In this document: piece by piece, positions 37,862 to 46,116 of the stretch
Layout: each line of letters starts with the position of its first letter
Position numbering within the stretch: the stretch's first letter is position 1
Source: Candidatus Dormiibacterota bacterium
GTDB lineage: Bacteria > Chloroflexota > Dormibacteria > Aeolococcales > Aeolococcaceae
Direction of reading: 5' to 3'
NCBI GenBank assembly: GCA_003162415.1
Contig: PMOL01000004.1
Span: 1 to 64,000 of the forward strand
DNA length: 64,000 nt
Translations under genes and position numbers: made by a program
Notes under the pieces: model-generated
What the model was told of the DNA's origin: nothing
Databases searched by the model: none
The model's input: only the letters and a program-made list of their open reading frames with translations

Positions 37862-38551
37862 GTGGATGACGTCACCGTCCTGGTCTTCGGGCCGCTTCGC
37901 GAGCGCGTCGGCGTGGGCGAGATCCGCGTCGCGGGTACCACCGTGCAGGAGGTGTGGGACGAGCTGGTGCGCCGCCATCCTGCCGCGGCGGTCGACGCCG
38001 GGTCGATTCGTGCAGCGCGGAACCTTGGCTACTGCGAATGGAACACGGTCGTGCAAGGCGGTGACACGATTGCCTTCATCCCACCGGTTGCGGGCGGTCG
38101 AGATGACGCCTCGCCGGTTCGGGTGTGGATCACCGACACTCCCATCGACATCGCCGCGGTGATCGCAAGCTCAGGGACCTCGCGCGACGGCGCCGTCGCG
38201 ACCTTCGTCGGCCGGGTGCGCGACCACAATGACGGCGTTGCGGTGCAGCGCATGGACTACGAGGCGTACGCCGAGATGGCCGAGGCTGAGATGCGGAGCA
38301 TCGGCGACGCGCTTGTGGCGCGTGGGGGGATCAGCACAATCACCATCGTGCATCGCGTCGGCGCGCTGCTGATCGGCGATGCCAGCGTCGTGGTCGTGGT
38401 CGCCGCTCCGCATCGAGACACGGCATTCCCCGCGTGCCAGGAGGCCTTGGAGCTGATCAAGAGCACGGTACCGGTGTGGAAACGTGAGCACCGACCCGAC
38501 GGTGCCATCTGGGTCGATGCCCGCCACCGTTCATCGCAGGAGGCCGGCTGA
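37862..38551 (+). CDS. MoaD-MoaE fusion, molybdopterin synthase
   Basis: A 229-residue protein from GTG 37862, three bases after moaA. Residues 1-79 are a MoaD (ubiquitin-like) domain ending in the sulfur-carrier Gly-Gly (FIPPVAGG, Gly78-79). Residues about 86-225 are MoaE: GAVATFVGRVRDHNDG, YEAYAEMAEAEMRSI, HRVGALLIGDASVVV and PVWKREHRPDGAIWV. Together the two domains add the dithiolene sulfurs. Because the Gly-Gly must be a free C-terminus for thiocarboxylation, cleavage after Gly79 is expected, as known for mycobacterial MoaX. It shares one base with moaC. Confidence 0.92.
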   Translation: MDDVTVLVFGPLRERVGVGEIRVAGTTVQEVWDELVRRHPAAAVDAGSIRAARNLGYCEWNTVVQGGDTIAFIPPVAGGRDDASPVRVWITDTPIDIAAVIASSGTSRDGAVATFVGRVRDHNDGVAVQRMDYEAYAEMAEAEMRSIGDALVARGGISTITIVHRVGALLIGDASVVVVVAAPHRDTAFPACQEALELIKSTVPVWKREHRPDGAIWVDARHRSSQEAG

Positions 38552-39045
38552 TGAGCGAGGGGCGTCTCACCCACGTTGATGAAACCGGCCGCGCGCGCAT
38601 GGTCGACATCAGCGACAAGGCAGTGACGCAGCGCAGCGCGACCGCACGCGGTCGTGTCAACTGCAGTGCCGAGGCAGTGCAACGAATCGCCGGAGACGAT
38701 ATCGCCAAGGGCAGCGTGCTCGACACGGCTCGCCTCGCGGGCATCATGGGCGCCAAGCGCACCTCGGACCTGATCCCTCTCTGCCATCCGCTTGCGCTCC
38801 GCCACGTCGACGTCGACCTGCGCCTCGACACGTCCGAGACGCCGGGCGTGGTGATCCAGGCGACCGCACGTGTCGAGGGCGCGACCGGTGTCGAGATGGA
38901 GGCGTTGACCGCCGTCGCCATCGCCGGGCTGACGGTCATCGACATGATCAAGGCCGTTGACCACTGGGCAACGATCACCGACGTGACCCTGGTGCACAAG
39001 GAGGGCGGCCGGAGCGGGGCGCTCGACCGGCCCGAGACGAGCTAA
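38551..39045 (+). CDS. moaC: cyclic pyranopterin monophosphate synthase MoaC
   Basis: A 164-residue enzyme. Conserved blocks are MVDISDKAVTQRSATARGRV, MGAKRTSDLIPLCHPL, EMEALTAVAIAGLTVIDMIK, and ITDVTLVHKEGGRSG. It converts the MoaA product to cyclic pyranopterin monophosphate. Start ATG 38551 overlaps the moaDE stop (TGATG). It is convergent with mogA, overlapping it by four bases. Confidence 0.95.
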   Translation: MSEGRLTHVDETGRARMVDISDKAVTQRSATARGRVNCSAEAVQRIAGDDIAKGSVLDTARLAGIMGAKRTSDLIPLCHPLALRHVDVDLRLDTSETPGVVIQATARVEGATGVEMEALTAVAIAGLTVIDMIKAVDHWATITDVTLVHKEGGRSGALDRPETS

Positions 39046-39557
39046 CCCGGAGGCGCGGGGTGCCGCGTATTGCCCGAGATCAGCGCCAGCGCGTGGGGGA
39101 GCGCCGGCCATACCGCATCAAGGCATTCGGCCACGGCATTGGGACTCCCCGGCAAGGTCAGCACCAGGCAATTCGTGGTCACACCCGCGACCTGGCGGGA
39201 GAGCATCGCGTGCGGCGTCGACTTGAGCCCCTCGTGGCGCATCACCTCGGCCATTCCCGGCACCTCGTAGTCGAACATCGGCTGCACCGCCTGCGGGGTC
39301 ACATCCCGCGGTCCGAGTCCGGTGCCTCCGGTGAGGATCAGAAGGTCGGCGTGTTCCGCGCATCGCCGAACGGCCGCCCGGATCGACTCGATGTCGTCCG
39401 GCACGCTCTCACGTGCGACCACGTCGGAAGGGAGCAACGCGAATCGCGCCACGATGACATCGCCGCTTCGATCGTCGGCATCGACTCCGCGGCGGCTGTC
39501 ACTGACGGTGATCTCGGCAGCACGCCAGCGGTGAGCGTCGCTCGCGACGTCGGTCAT
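39042..39557 (-). CDS. mog: molybdopterin adenylyltransferase (MoaB/MogA family)
   Basis: A 171-residue MoCF_biosynth protein: ITVSDSRRGVDADDRSGDVI, DLLILTGGTGLGPRDVTPQA and GSPNAVAECLDAV. It adenylylates molybdopterin before MoeA inserts molybdenum. It overlaps fdhD by four bases and runs opposite to moaC. MogA and MoaB cannot be separated by sequence reading alone; the function is the same. Confidence 0.9.
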   Translation of the reverse strand: MTDVASDAHRWRAAEITVSDSRRGVDADDRSGDVIVARFALLPSDVVARESVPDDIESIRAAVRRCAEHADLLILTGGTGLGPRDVTPQAVQPMFDYEVPGMAEVMRHEGLKSTPHAMLSRQVAGVTTNCLVLTLPGSPNAVAECLDAVWPALPHALALISGNTRHPAPPG

Positions 39558-40372
39558 TCGCGAATGATCCGTTCGTGGCCGGCGTAGACGTTCATCTGCT
39601 CACCGCGAAGGAAGCCTATCAAGGTCATCCCGGAATCGGACGCGAGCTCCACGGCGAGGCTGGACGGGGCGGAAACGGCCGCCAGCAAGGGAATCCCCGC
39701 CATCAATGCCTTCTGCGTCAACTCGAAGCTGGCGCGGCCCGACGCGAGGATGATGTGCGATCGAAGCGGCAGCAGTTCCTGGGTCGCCGCCCACCCGATC
39801 ACCTTGTCGAATGCGTTGTGGCGGCCGACATCCTCACGGAGGCAGAGCAACGCTCCGGCACTGTCGAAGAGAGCCGCGGCGTGCAGGCCACCGGTGCGTG
39901 CGAACTGTCGCTGCGCGGAGCGTTGCAGTGCTGGCAGGCCGAGCAGGAGCGACGGCGAGACACGGAGCGGATCGCCGGCCACGTCGTATGCGGACTTGGT
40001 CCGCACCGCCTCGATGCTCGCCTTGCCACACATGCCGCATGACGAGGTCATGTAGAAGGCACGCGGCGTGACGTCGCGAGACGACGCGGCGGCAGAGAGC
40101 GTGACCTCGACGAGGTTCAGCTCCCCGGTCGCAGCCGCGGCGTCGGGACACATGCGCATCGAAGTGATCTCGCTCGACTCGCGAACGATGCCCTCGGTGA
40201 TGAGGAACCCGGCGACCAGGTCGAAGTCATCGCCGGGCGTTCGCATCGTGACCGAGAGCGAGACCTCGCCGATCCGGATCTCGAGTGGCTCCTCGGTGCT
40301 GACGTCGTCACTCCGCCAGGTCACGGCGCCCCCGGCCGCAACCTGCATCACACGCCTGTGGCGCACGGTCAT
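39554..40372 (-). CDS. fdhD: FdhD sulfur carrier / sulfurtransferase
   Basis: About 272 residues from ATG 40372 (ATG 40396 or 40384 would lengthen it slightly). The reactive Cys pair is in SSCGMCGKASI (Cys112 and Cys115), with EEPLEIRIGE, GDDFDLVAGFLITEGI, REDVGRHNAFDKVIG and GRASFELTQKALMAGI. FdhD passes sulfur from IscS-type desulfurases to the bis-MGD cofactor of formate dehydrogenase. No formate dehydrogenase lies in the window, so its client is elsewhere in the genome, or it serves another Mo enzyme. Confidence 0.92.
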   Translation of the reverse strand: MTVRHRRVMQVAAGGAVTWRSDDVSTEEPLEIRIGEVSLSVTMRTPGDDFDLVAGFLITEGIVRESSEITSMRMCPDAAAATGELNLVEVTLSAAASSRDVTPRAFYMTSSCGMCGKASIEAVRTKSAYDVAGDPLRVSPSLLLGLPALQRSAQRQFARTGGLHAAALFDSAGALLCLREDVGRHNAFDKVIGWAATQELLPLRSHIILASGRASFELTQKALMAGIPLLAAVSAPSSLAVELASDSGMTLIGFLRGEQMNVYAGHERIIRE

Positions 40373-40430
40373 GCCGACCACCATAGCGACGTGCACGCGC
40401 TCGAGGGTGGCGGGGCGGGATCATTGCGTC

Positions 40431-40721
40431 ATGAGCGAAGCCCTGGCCACCGGCGACCTGCTCGGCAAGCTGGCGGCACAGTTGAACGCCGCGCGCGGGG
40501 GAACGGGTGCGCTGGAGCCGATCGATCTCGAGGTCCGAGCGCGCCTGCTTCGGATCGCCCGAGATGTCGCGCATTCGACCGAGCGGCAGAATGCCCCCCT
40601 CGCCGCCTACCTGATCGGCCGCTTCGTCCAGGACGCGATGCGATCGGGCATGTCGCAGAGCGACGCCGTCGATCAGGCGGCGTCGGTGGTGCGATCGATC
40701 ATCGGCGAGCCTCCCGCCTGA
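40431..40721 (+). CDS. small DUF6457-like protein next to mobA
   Basis: A 96-residue, largely helical protein from ATG 40431. It contains LGKLAAQLNAARGG near the start, then LRIARDVAHSTERQNAPLAAYLIGRF and a C-terminal helix. This pattern resembles the small DUF6457 family often found beside molybdenum cofactor genes (recalled from memory). The role is unknown; a helper of MobA or FdhD is possible. Its 3' end overlaps mobA on the opposite strand by 23 bases. Confidence 0.7.
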   Translation: MSEALATGDLLGKLAAQLNAARGGTGALEPIDLEVRARLLRIARDVAHSTERQNAPLAAYLIGRFVQDAMRSGMSQSDAVDQAASVVRSIIGEPPA

Positions 40722-41352
40722 GTTCGGCCACGTCCTCGGGCGTGTTGACGTTCAGCGCGAACCTCTCGGAGATGCCCGCGCGGCGCCATTCGCTTTCAGG
40801 AACACGCAGCGCGTTCGCCGTGCTGATGAGTCCCCGGAGCGATCGATCGGGGCCCGCCAGCGCCGTCTCGGCCGCTGCGAGGATGGATGTCGCGTAGACG
40901 GCGTGGAGCGGTTCGACACGACCCCCGGCCTCGCACACCGCAACGTCGCGGTCACCGATGAGATCGGCCAGCATTCTGATGAGCCGCTGATCGATCCAGG
41001 GGAGGTCGACCGCAACGACCGCCAGGAGCCGGTGCGGCGATGTGCGCAGCGCTGCCACGACTCCGCCGAGAGGTCCCGCGTCAGGAACCGCATCGGCGAT
41101 CGACTCCCGGCCGGTCATTTTCGCTGACGTACCACCCCGAGCGATGAGCACGGGGTCGCACACTTCGTCGAGTCGGGCGACCGCACGCGCCAGCAGTGTG
41201 GTTCCCTCGAAACGGATGGTCGCCTTGTCGACGCCCATGCGCAAGCTGCGACCGCCGCAGAGGATCACGCCGGCAAGTCCGACGCCCGAGGGCGCACGGT
41301 CCTGCCGGATCACGTCTTGGTCAGCTGCCGGTGGGGACTCCACTGGACGCAA
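40699..41352 (-). CDS. mobA: molybdenum cofactor guanylyltransferase MobA
   Basis: A 217-residue nucleotidyltransferase. The N-terminal loop is GVILCGGRSLRMGVDKATI, followed by AVPDAGPLGGVVAALRTS, VVAVDLPWID and the closing FALNVNTPEDVAEL. MobA adds GMP to make the guanine dinucleotide cofactor for DMSO reductase-type enzymes such as formate dehydrogenase or nitrate reductase. With mocA at 30090, the organism can make both dinucleotide forms. The first 25 residues are not conserved, so a later start is possible. Confidence 0.88.
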   Translation of the reverse strand: MRPVESPPAADQDVIRQDRAPSGVGLAGVILCGGRSLRMGVDKATIRFEGTTLLARAVARLDEVCDPVLIARGGTSAKMTGRESIADAVPDAGPLGGVVAALRTSPHRLLAVVAVDLPWIDQRLIRMLADLIGDRDVAVCEAGGRVEPLHAVYATSILAAAETALAGPDRSLRGLISTANALRVPESEWRRAGISERFALNVNTPEDVAELRREARR

Positions 41353-41426
41353 CCTTACGAAACGCCACGGTGCTGAACCTCAATGCGCGACAGCGACTTC
41401 TGCGTTGCCGCAGAATCGCCGAAGCA

Positions 41427-41651
41427 CTAGGCGTTCAGGCCGTTGCTGACGTTCGAGAAGACGTTGTTTGCCTGGTGTCCGACGACACCGACAACGACGA
41501 TGACGAAGATCGCGATCAGGATGAGAATCAGCCCGTACTCGACGAGCCCCTGACCACGTTCGTCATCGCGCCGCCGGCTGGTGGGAACGGTCCACGACCT
41601 CACCAGGGCTACCAACGCGGGGAAAAATGCCGGGATCATGTCGAAAAGCAT
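41427..41651 (-). CDS. Flp/Fap type IVb pilin
   Basis: A 74-residue prepilin. The cleavage site is RG-QGLVEYGLILILIAI, with Glu at +5 and Tyr at +6 of the mature pilin, followed by the hydrophobic helix (IFVIVVVGVVG) and a short tail. The leader is long (about 33 residues); a start at internal Met5 would shorten it. No tad assembly genes lie in the window, so it must use machinery elsewhere. Direct repeats lie upstream at 41668 and 41731. Confidence 0.82.
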   Translation of the reverse strand: MLFDMIPAFFPALVALVRSWTVPTSRRRDDERGQGLVEYGLILILIAIFVIVVVGVVGHQANNVFSNVSNGLNA

Positions 41652-41667
41652 CAGTCACACACCGCGA

Positions 41668-41739
41668 CCAGACGTTGTGGTTGGGTCACGAGGTTGTTTC
41701 GGTGCCTGCCAGCGAAATGGCGCCTGTTACCCAGACGTT
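41668..41739 (-). repeat. direct repeat AACGTCTGG upstream of the pilin gene
   Basis: The nine bases AACGTCTGG (minus strand) occur at 41668-41676 and 41731-41739. Their spacing is 63 bases, six helical turns, so both copies face the same side of the DNA. They lie 17 to 88 bases upstream of the pilin start, with no other gene between the pilin and the citrate synthase stop. They may be regulator sites. The second copy is only nine bases from the citrate synthase stop. Confidence 0.4.
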
Positions 41740-41748
41740 ACCCCGAGA

Positions 41749-43329
41749 TCAGCGGGCGAGTTCAGCGCCTTTGAGTGCGGCTCCGTACCCATCGGGAAGC
41801 GGCCGCGGCGGCTGGGGTCCGACATATAGCGCAGAGGGCCGGATGAGCCGGTTGTTGGCAGCCTGTTCCGCGATCGCCGCGGTCCAGCCGACAGTACGGC
41901 TCGACGCGAATGTCGGGGTGAACATGTCGGGCGGAATCCCGACGCTGTTCATGACGACGCCCGCATAGAACTCGACGTTGGTGTAGAGACGGCGGCCGGG
42001 CTTGAGCTCGTTGAGCACCCGAAGTGCGGTCTGCTCGACCTGGACGGCGAACTCCGCCTGGGGACCGCCCAGCTCGATCGCGACGTCGCGCAGGAGGGTC
42101 GACCGAGGATCGTCCGTCTTGTACACGCGATGTCCGAAGCCCATCAAGCGCTCACCGGAGGAGATCTCGTGGCGCAGGTACTCCTCGGCCTTGTCGGGAG
42201 TGCCGATCGCATCGAGCATCGCCAGCGCACGCGACGGCGCGCCGCCGTGGAGTGGGCCGGCCAGGGCACCGATCGCGCCCGTCAGCGCGGATCCGATGTC
42301 CGACCCCGTCGAGGTGATCACCCGCGCGGTGAACGTCGACGAGTTGAAGCCGTGATCCATGGTGAGGATCAGGTACTGCTCGAGCGCACGAATCGCCCGC
42401 TGACTGGGGCGCTCGCCGGTGAGCATCTGGATGTACGCGCCCACGTAGCCGAGGTCCTCATCCGGCTCCACCGGCTCGAGGCCGAGGTGATGGCGGTGCA
42501 GGCGCATGAGCAGCACCGGGACGATCGAGGCCATCTTCAGGCACTCGCGGCGAACCTCGTCGGCGGGGATGTCGAGCGTCGGCTGCTGCTCCAGCGCCGC
42601 CCCCGCGATCGACACTGCCGAGCGCAGCGCCATCAGCGGCGTGTAGCCGGGAAGCGCCGCGATCCGCGGGAGCATGTCCGCCACCGGGTCCGGCAGGGAG
42701 CGTGCCTCGACCGCGAGCTTGGTGAACGCTTTGAGCTGGGCGTCGTCGGGCAGCTCGCCTTCGACGAGCAGATGCCAGACCTGCTCGAAGGAGCAGCGGC
42801 GGGCCAGCTCGACGGCGTTGTAGCCGCGGTAGTGGAAGAAGCCCTCCTCGCCGCGCACGTCGCCGACCGAGGTTTCCGCGACTGCGACGCCCTCGAGCCC
42901 GCGGGGCGCCAGGCCGGGCGGCGCTGACCCTGCCGGCTGCACGTCCTCGATATGCGCAACCCGTACCACGTGGCGGATGGAGAGGATGCCCGCGACACGC
43001 TCACCGTCCATCACGGGGAGGTGGCGGAAGCGACGCTCCCTGAAGACCTCGAGACCCTTCTCCACCGTGTCCGAGACCGACACCGTGACCGGGTTCTTGG
43101 TCATGACCTCCTCGACCTGGGCCGTGGCCGGGTCGATGCCATGGCCGACCGAACGGAGGAGGTCCCGCTCGCTGATCATGCCGCGGAGCCTGCCCTGCGG
43201 ATCGAGCACCGCCGCCGCTCCAACGTTTGCGCCGTCCAGGATCACCGAGGCCTCGGCGAGGGTGATGGAGGTCGGCACGACCACCGCCGGCTTGTGCATC
43301 ACGTCGGCGACGGTCAGGGATGCGGTCAC
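41749..43329 (-). CDS. citrate synthase with N-terminal CBS domain pair
   Basis: A 526-residue protein. Two CBS motifs fill residues about 1-128 (VADVMHKPAVVVPTSITLAEA, then VEEVMTKNPVTVSVSDTVEK). A citrate/2-methylcitrate synthase domain follows (about 140-520), with His326 in MDHGFNSSTF, His361 in AGPLHGGAPS and GFGHRVYKTDDPR (His400). The acidic catalytic position reads NVEFYAG, with Glu453 where most synthases have Asp. It condenses acetyl-CoA (or propionyl-CoA) with oxaloacetate. The CBS pair probably senses adenine nucleotides and regulates activity. Both parts lie in one frame without a break. Confidence 0.92.
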   Translation of the reverse strand: MTASLTVADVMHKPAVVVPTSITLAEASVILDGANVGAAAVLDPQGRLRGMISERDLLRSVGHGIDPATAQVEEVMTKNPVTVSVSDTVEKGLEVFRERRFRHLPVMDGERVAGILSIRHVVRVAHIEDVQPAGSAPPGLAPRGLEGVAVAETSVGDVRGEEGFFHYRGYNAVELARRCSFEQVWHLLVEGELPDDAQLKAFTKLAVEARSLPDPVADMLPRIAALPGYTPLMALRSAVSIAGAALEQQPTLDIPADEVRRECLKMASIVPVLLMRLHRHHLGLEPVEPDEDLGYVGAYIQMLTGERPSQRAIRALEQYLILTMDHGFNSSTFTARVITSTGSDIGSALTGAIGALAGPLHGGAPSRALAMLDAIGTPDKAEEYLRHEISSGERLMGFGHRVYKTDDPRSTLLRDVAIELGGPQAEFAVQVEQTALRVLNELKPGRRLYTNVEFYAGVVMNSVGIPPDMFTPTFASSRTVGWTAAIAEQAANNRLIRPSALYVGPQPPRPLPDGYGAALKGAELAR

Positions 43330-43427
43330 GCTGTCAGTCTAGCGCTGTCCACCGGAGACCTCGGCGCCCCGGCGCCTGGCTCCGCCGAGCGCGCCGGGCC
43401 ACCCGGGCGTCACGATCTGGCGACCAC

Positions 43428-44903
43428 ATGACTGGCGACATCGAGGCCGGCGCCCGGCACCCCGGCGACATGGATCCCGAGGCATACCGGCACGCAGCGC
43501 GCCGGGTCGCCGACTGGACCGCCGACTATCTGCGCGACGTCGAACGCTTCCCGGTCTTAAGCCTCGCCGTGCCGGGATCGGTGCGTGGCGGGCTGCCTGC
43601 GTCGCCGCCGCAGCACACCGAACCGCTCGACGCGATCCTCACCGACATCGAGCAACTGCTCATCCCTGCGACCACCCACTGGCAGTCACCGGGGTTCATG
43701 GCCTACTTTGCATCGACGGGCTCGGCTCCGGGAATCCTCGGTGAGACCCTGGCCGCGGCATTCAACGTCAACGCCATGCTCTGGCGCACCGCGCCGGCGG
43801 CAACTGAGCTCGAGCAGGTCACCCTCGACTGGCTCCGCCAGATGGTCGGCCTGCCCGAGCCACTCTTCGGGGTGATCAACGACACCGCCTCGTCGAGCAC
43901 GCTCTATGCACTGGCCGCGGCCCGGGAGGCGCAGAGCGACCTGCGCATTCGCGAGCTCGGGATGGCCGGCCGCCCCGACCTGCCTCGCATGCGCTATTAC
44001 GCGTCCGACGAGGCGCACTCCTCGGTTGAGAAAGCGGGCATCGTGCTGGGCATCGGCAGAGACGGGCTCCGCCGGATCCCCGTGGACGAGCGCTTTCGCA
44101 TGGACCCGGTCGCCCTGCGCCAGGCGATCCACGAGGACGTCGCCGCCGGGATCCGCCCGTTCGCGGTCGTGGCCACGGCGGGAACCACGTCGACGACCAG
44201 TGTCGACCCGATTCCCGCAATCGCCGCGCTCTGTGAGCAGCACGGCCTCTGGCTGCACGTCGACGCTGCGTATGGCGGCGCCGCGGCGATCGCGCCGGAG
44301 CTGCGCTGGGTGCTCGACGGCGCCGAGCGGGCCGACTCGATCGTCGTCAACCCGCACAAGTGGCTCTTCACGCCGATCGACTGCAGCGTGCTGTGGACAC
44401 GGCGGCCGGAGGTGCTGCGAGCCGCGTTCTCGATTGTTCCCGAGTACCTCACGACGACCGAGGGGTCCGATCAGGACGCCCCAAATCTCATGGACTACGG
44501 AACGTCACTCGGCCGGCGCATGCGCGCGCTCAAGCTGTGGATGGTCATCCGTCATTTCGGCACCGACGCCCTCGCGCAGCGCATCCGAGAGCATTGCGAG
44601 TATGCGTCGACGCTCGCGCGCTGGGTTTCCACGGAGCACGACTTCGAGCTGCTCGCACCCGCCCCGTTGAGCGTCGTGTGTCTGCGCGCGCATCCTCCGG
44701 GACTCGACGATCCCGGGACACTCAATGCGCTGAATCAGCGCATTGTCGAGCGGATCAACGCTGCGGGACAATTTTTCGTGAGCCACACGAAATTGCGCGG
44801 CGACTACGCGATCCGCGTTGCCTTCGGCAACCTGCGACAGGAGCAGCGGCACGTGCGCGGAATCATGTCGGCATTGCGAGGTGCCATCGACGATGTAGGA
44901 TGA
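43428..44903 (+). CDS. PLP-dependent aromatic-L-amino-acid-type decarboxylase
   Basis: A 491-residue group II decarboxylase from ATG 43428. The PLP Lys is Lys311 in VVNPHKWLFTPIDCS, Asp279 lies in WLHVDAAYGG, His197 in SDEAHSSVEKA, and the substrate loop is WQSPGFMAYF. Similar enzymes act on tryptophan, tyrosine, DOPA or phenylalanine. The kynurenine genes at 52.9 kb show that tryptophan is otherwise catabolised, but no link is proven. An unknown gene begins six bases after its stop. Confidence 0.9.
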   Translation: MTGDIEAGARHPGDMDPEAYRHAARRVADWTADYLRDVERFPVLSLAVPGSVRGGLPASPPQHTEPLDAILTDIEQLLIPATTHWQSPGFMAYFASTGSAPGILGETLAAAFNVNAMLWRTAPAATELEQVTLDWLRQMVGLPEPLFGVINDTASSSTLYALAAAREAQSDLRIRELGMAGRPDLPRMRYYASDEAHSSVEKAGIVLGIGRDGLRRIPVDERFRMDPVALRQAIHEDVAAGIRPFAVVATAGTTSTTSVDPIPAIAALCEQHGLWLHVDAAYGGAAAIAPELRWVLDGAERADSIVVNPHKWLFTPIDCSVLWTRRPEVLRAAFSIVPEYLTTTEGSDQDAPNLMDYGTSLGRRMRALKLWMVIRHFGTDALAQRIREHCEYASTLARWVSTEHDFELLAPAPLSVVCLRAHPPGLDDPGTLNALNQRIVERINAAGQFFVSHTKLRGDYAIRVAFGNLRQEQRHVRGIMSALRGAIDDVG

Positions 44904-44909
44904 GCCGCG

Positions 44910-46052
44910 ATGTTCCGCGCCCTCGGGGCGAGACTCACCCTCGACCATAAGGGGGTGGCCGGAGCTGCGCTTTTCGAAGCAGCGGCTCAGAGAATGTGGG
45001 ACTGGGCAACAAGTGGTCTTAAGACCGCAACGGACTTGTTGACCGAGGGCGACCTTCTGGAAAATGACGTGGAAGTCCACGTCATACGCTGCGATGGTGG
45101 CAACCGATCACTGTGCCGGATCACCATGCAACGCGCGGATGAGTGGGATCCGTCGCTGCTCTGGGTGACCACCGTCGATGCCGTGCGCACCGGGGAATTG
45201 GTGGATATCGGGGTGTCGGTGGAACAGGATCTGCGTCATCTTCGCGTGCCGCCGTCGCCGCTGGCGCCGCCGCTGGTCGCGTTGCTCCACGATTTCGTCA
45301 GCGACGGCGCGACCGCCGGAACGCAACGCCTGCGCGCGATTCCGGAGGCAATCCTGGGGAGCGAGCAGATCGACTCCTTTGTCCAGGCGTGCCTCCTCGA
45401 TCCCGGCCGCCGTCTCCCTGTCGTGCTCTTCAGCGCCATCAAGGAGGAGGACGGCACCTACCCCTCCGATGCCGGCAATCCAGCCCTCACCGCCCGCGAG
45501 CTCTGCGGACTCGCGCACGTCTTCGTCATGCCTCGCGTCGAGGACTCGCATCGCCTCACCAAGCGGCTGGGCATGCTCTCGGTCTACGACGGCGCGGTGC
45601 GCATCTACTGGCCGCGGCTCCGCCTGACCGACCCGCCGCCACGCCATCCCTTGCACCTCCGCCAGCGCCTGAACACCTCCAGCGGCCCCGCCATCATTCG
45701 TCGCGTCGTCGAGGCCGGGGCGCGCTCCTACCGCCCCCCGGACGGCACCGCCACCCTGCTTGCGATTCGCTGGCGCGAGCACGAGGAGGAGCGCATCGCT
45801 GCGATCACCCATGATCCCGATCCCGCTCGCCAGGCTTCGCTGTTACGCGACGAACTGCTGCGGGTGATCGATGCCAAGGTGGCGCTCGAGCATGAGATGG
45901 AGACCCTGCGACATCAGCTGATGCGCGCGGACGAGGGCGATTCGCTCCTGACCGGCGTCCGGACACCACCGCACCCGGCGACCGAGCTGACCGGGAGGCA
46001 GGCATCACCGGCCCAAGAGGTGGCGCTGCCGGACCCGGACGACGTCGCCTGA
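44910..46052 (+). CDS. uncharacterised protein downstream of the decarboxylase
   Basis: A 380-residue protein I do not recognise. Its ribosome binding site (AGGA) lies inside the end of the decarboxylase gene, so the two are probably co-translated. An N-terminal alpha/beta part (about 1-110) is followed by RRLPVVLFSAIKEEDGTYP (168-186) and a segment with LTARELCGLAHVFVMPRVED and LSVYDGAVRIYWPRL (194-237). A charged, coiled-coil-like helix (about 308-345) and a disordered acidic tail close the protein. The YDGAVRIYWP region looks like a conserved core. No catalytic motif or TM helix is visible. The first 200 bases are somewhat less GC-rich than neighbours. Confidence 0.75.
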   Translation: MFRALGARLTLDHKGVAGAALFEAAAQRMWDWATSGLKTATDLLTEGDLLENDVEVHVIRCDGGNRSLCRITMQRADEWDPSLLWVTTVDAVRTGELVDIGVSVEQDLRHLRVPPSPLAPPLVALLHDFVSDGATAGTQRLRAIPEAILGSEQIDSFVQACLLDPGRRLPVVLFSAIKEEDGTYPSDAGNPALTARELCGLAHVFVMPRVEDSHRLTKRLGMLSVYDGAVRIYWPRLRLTDPPPRHPLHLRQRLNTSSGPAIIRRVVEAGARSYRPPDGTATLLAIRWREHEEERIAAITHDPDPARQASLLRDELLRVIDAKVALEHEMETLRHQLMRADEGDSLLTGVRTPPHPATELTGRQASPAQEVALPDPDDVA

Positions 46053-46081
46053 CCGAGACTGACCGGTACCACCAGCAATAT

Positions 46082-46097
46082 CGAGGGGCTTTCCTCG
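46082..46097. terminator. short hairpin between convergent genes
   Basis: CGAGG (46082-46086) and CCTCG (46093-46097) form a 5-bp stem with loop GGCTTT in the 64 bases between the unknown gene (plus) and the methyltransferase (minus). The position suits a bidirectional terminator, but the stem is short and there is no T-run. Confidence 0.28.
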
Positions 46098-46116
46098 CGC
46101 CCGAACCTGATCGGCG

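Noticed and set aside
39042..39557. mogA-type gene as a competence/CinA protein
   Set aside because: Its length and the GGTGLGPRDVT motif fit MoaB/MogA, and the neighbours are all cofactor genes.
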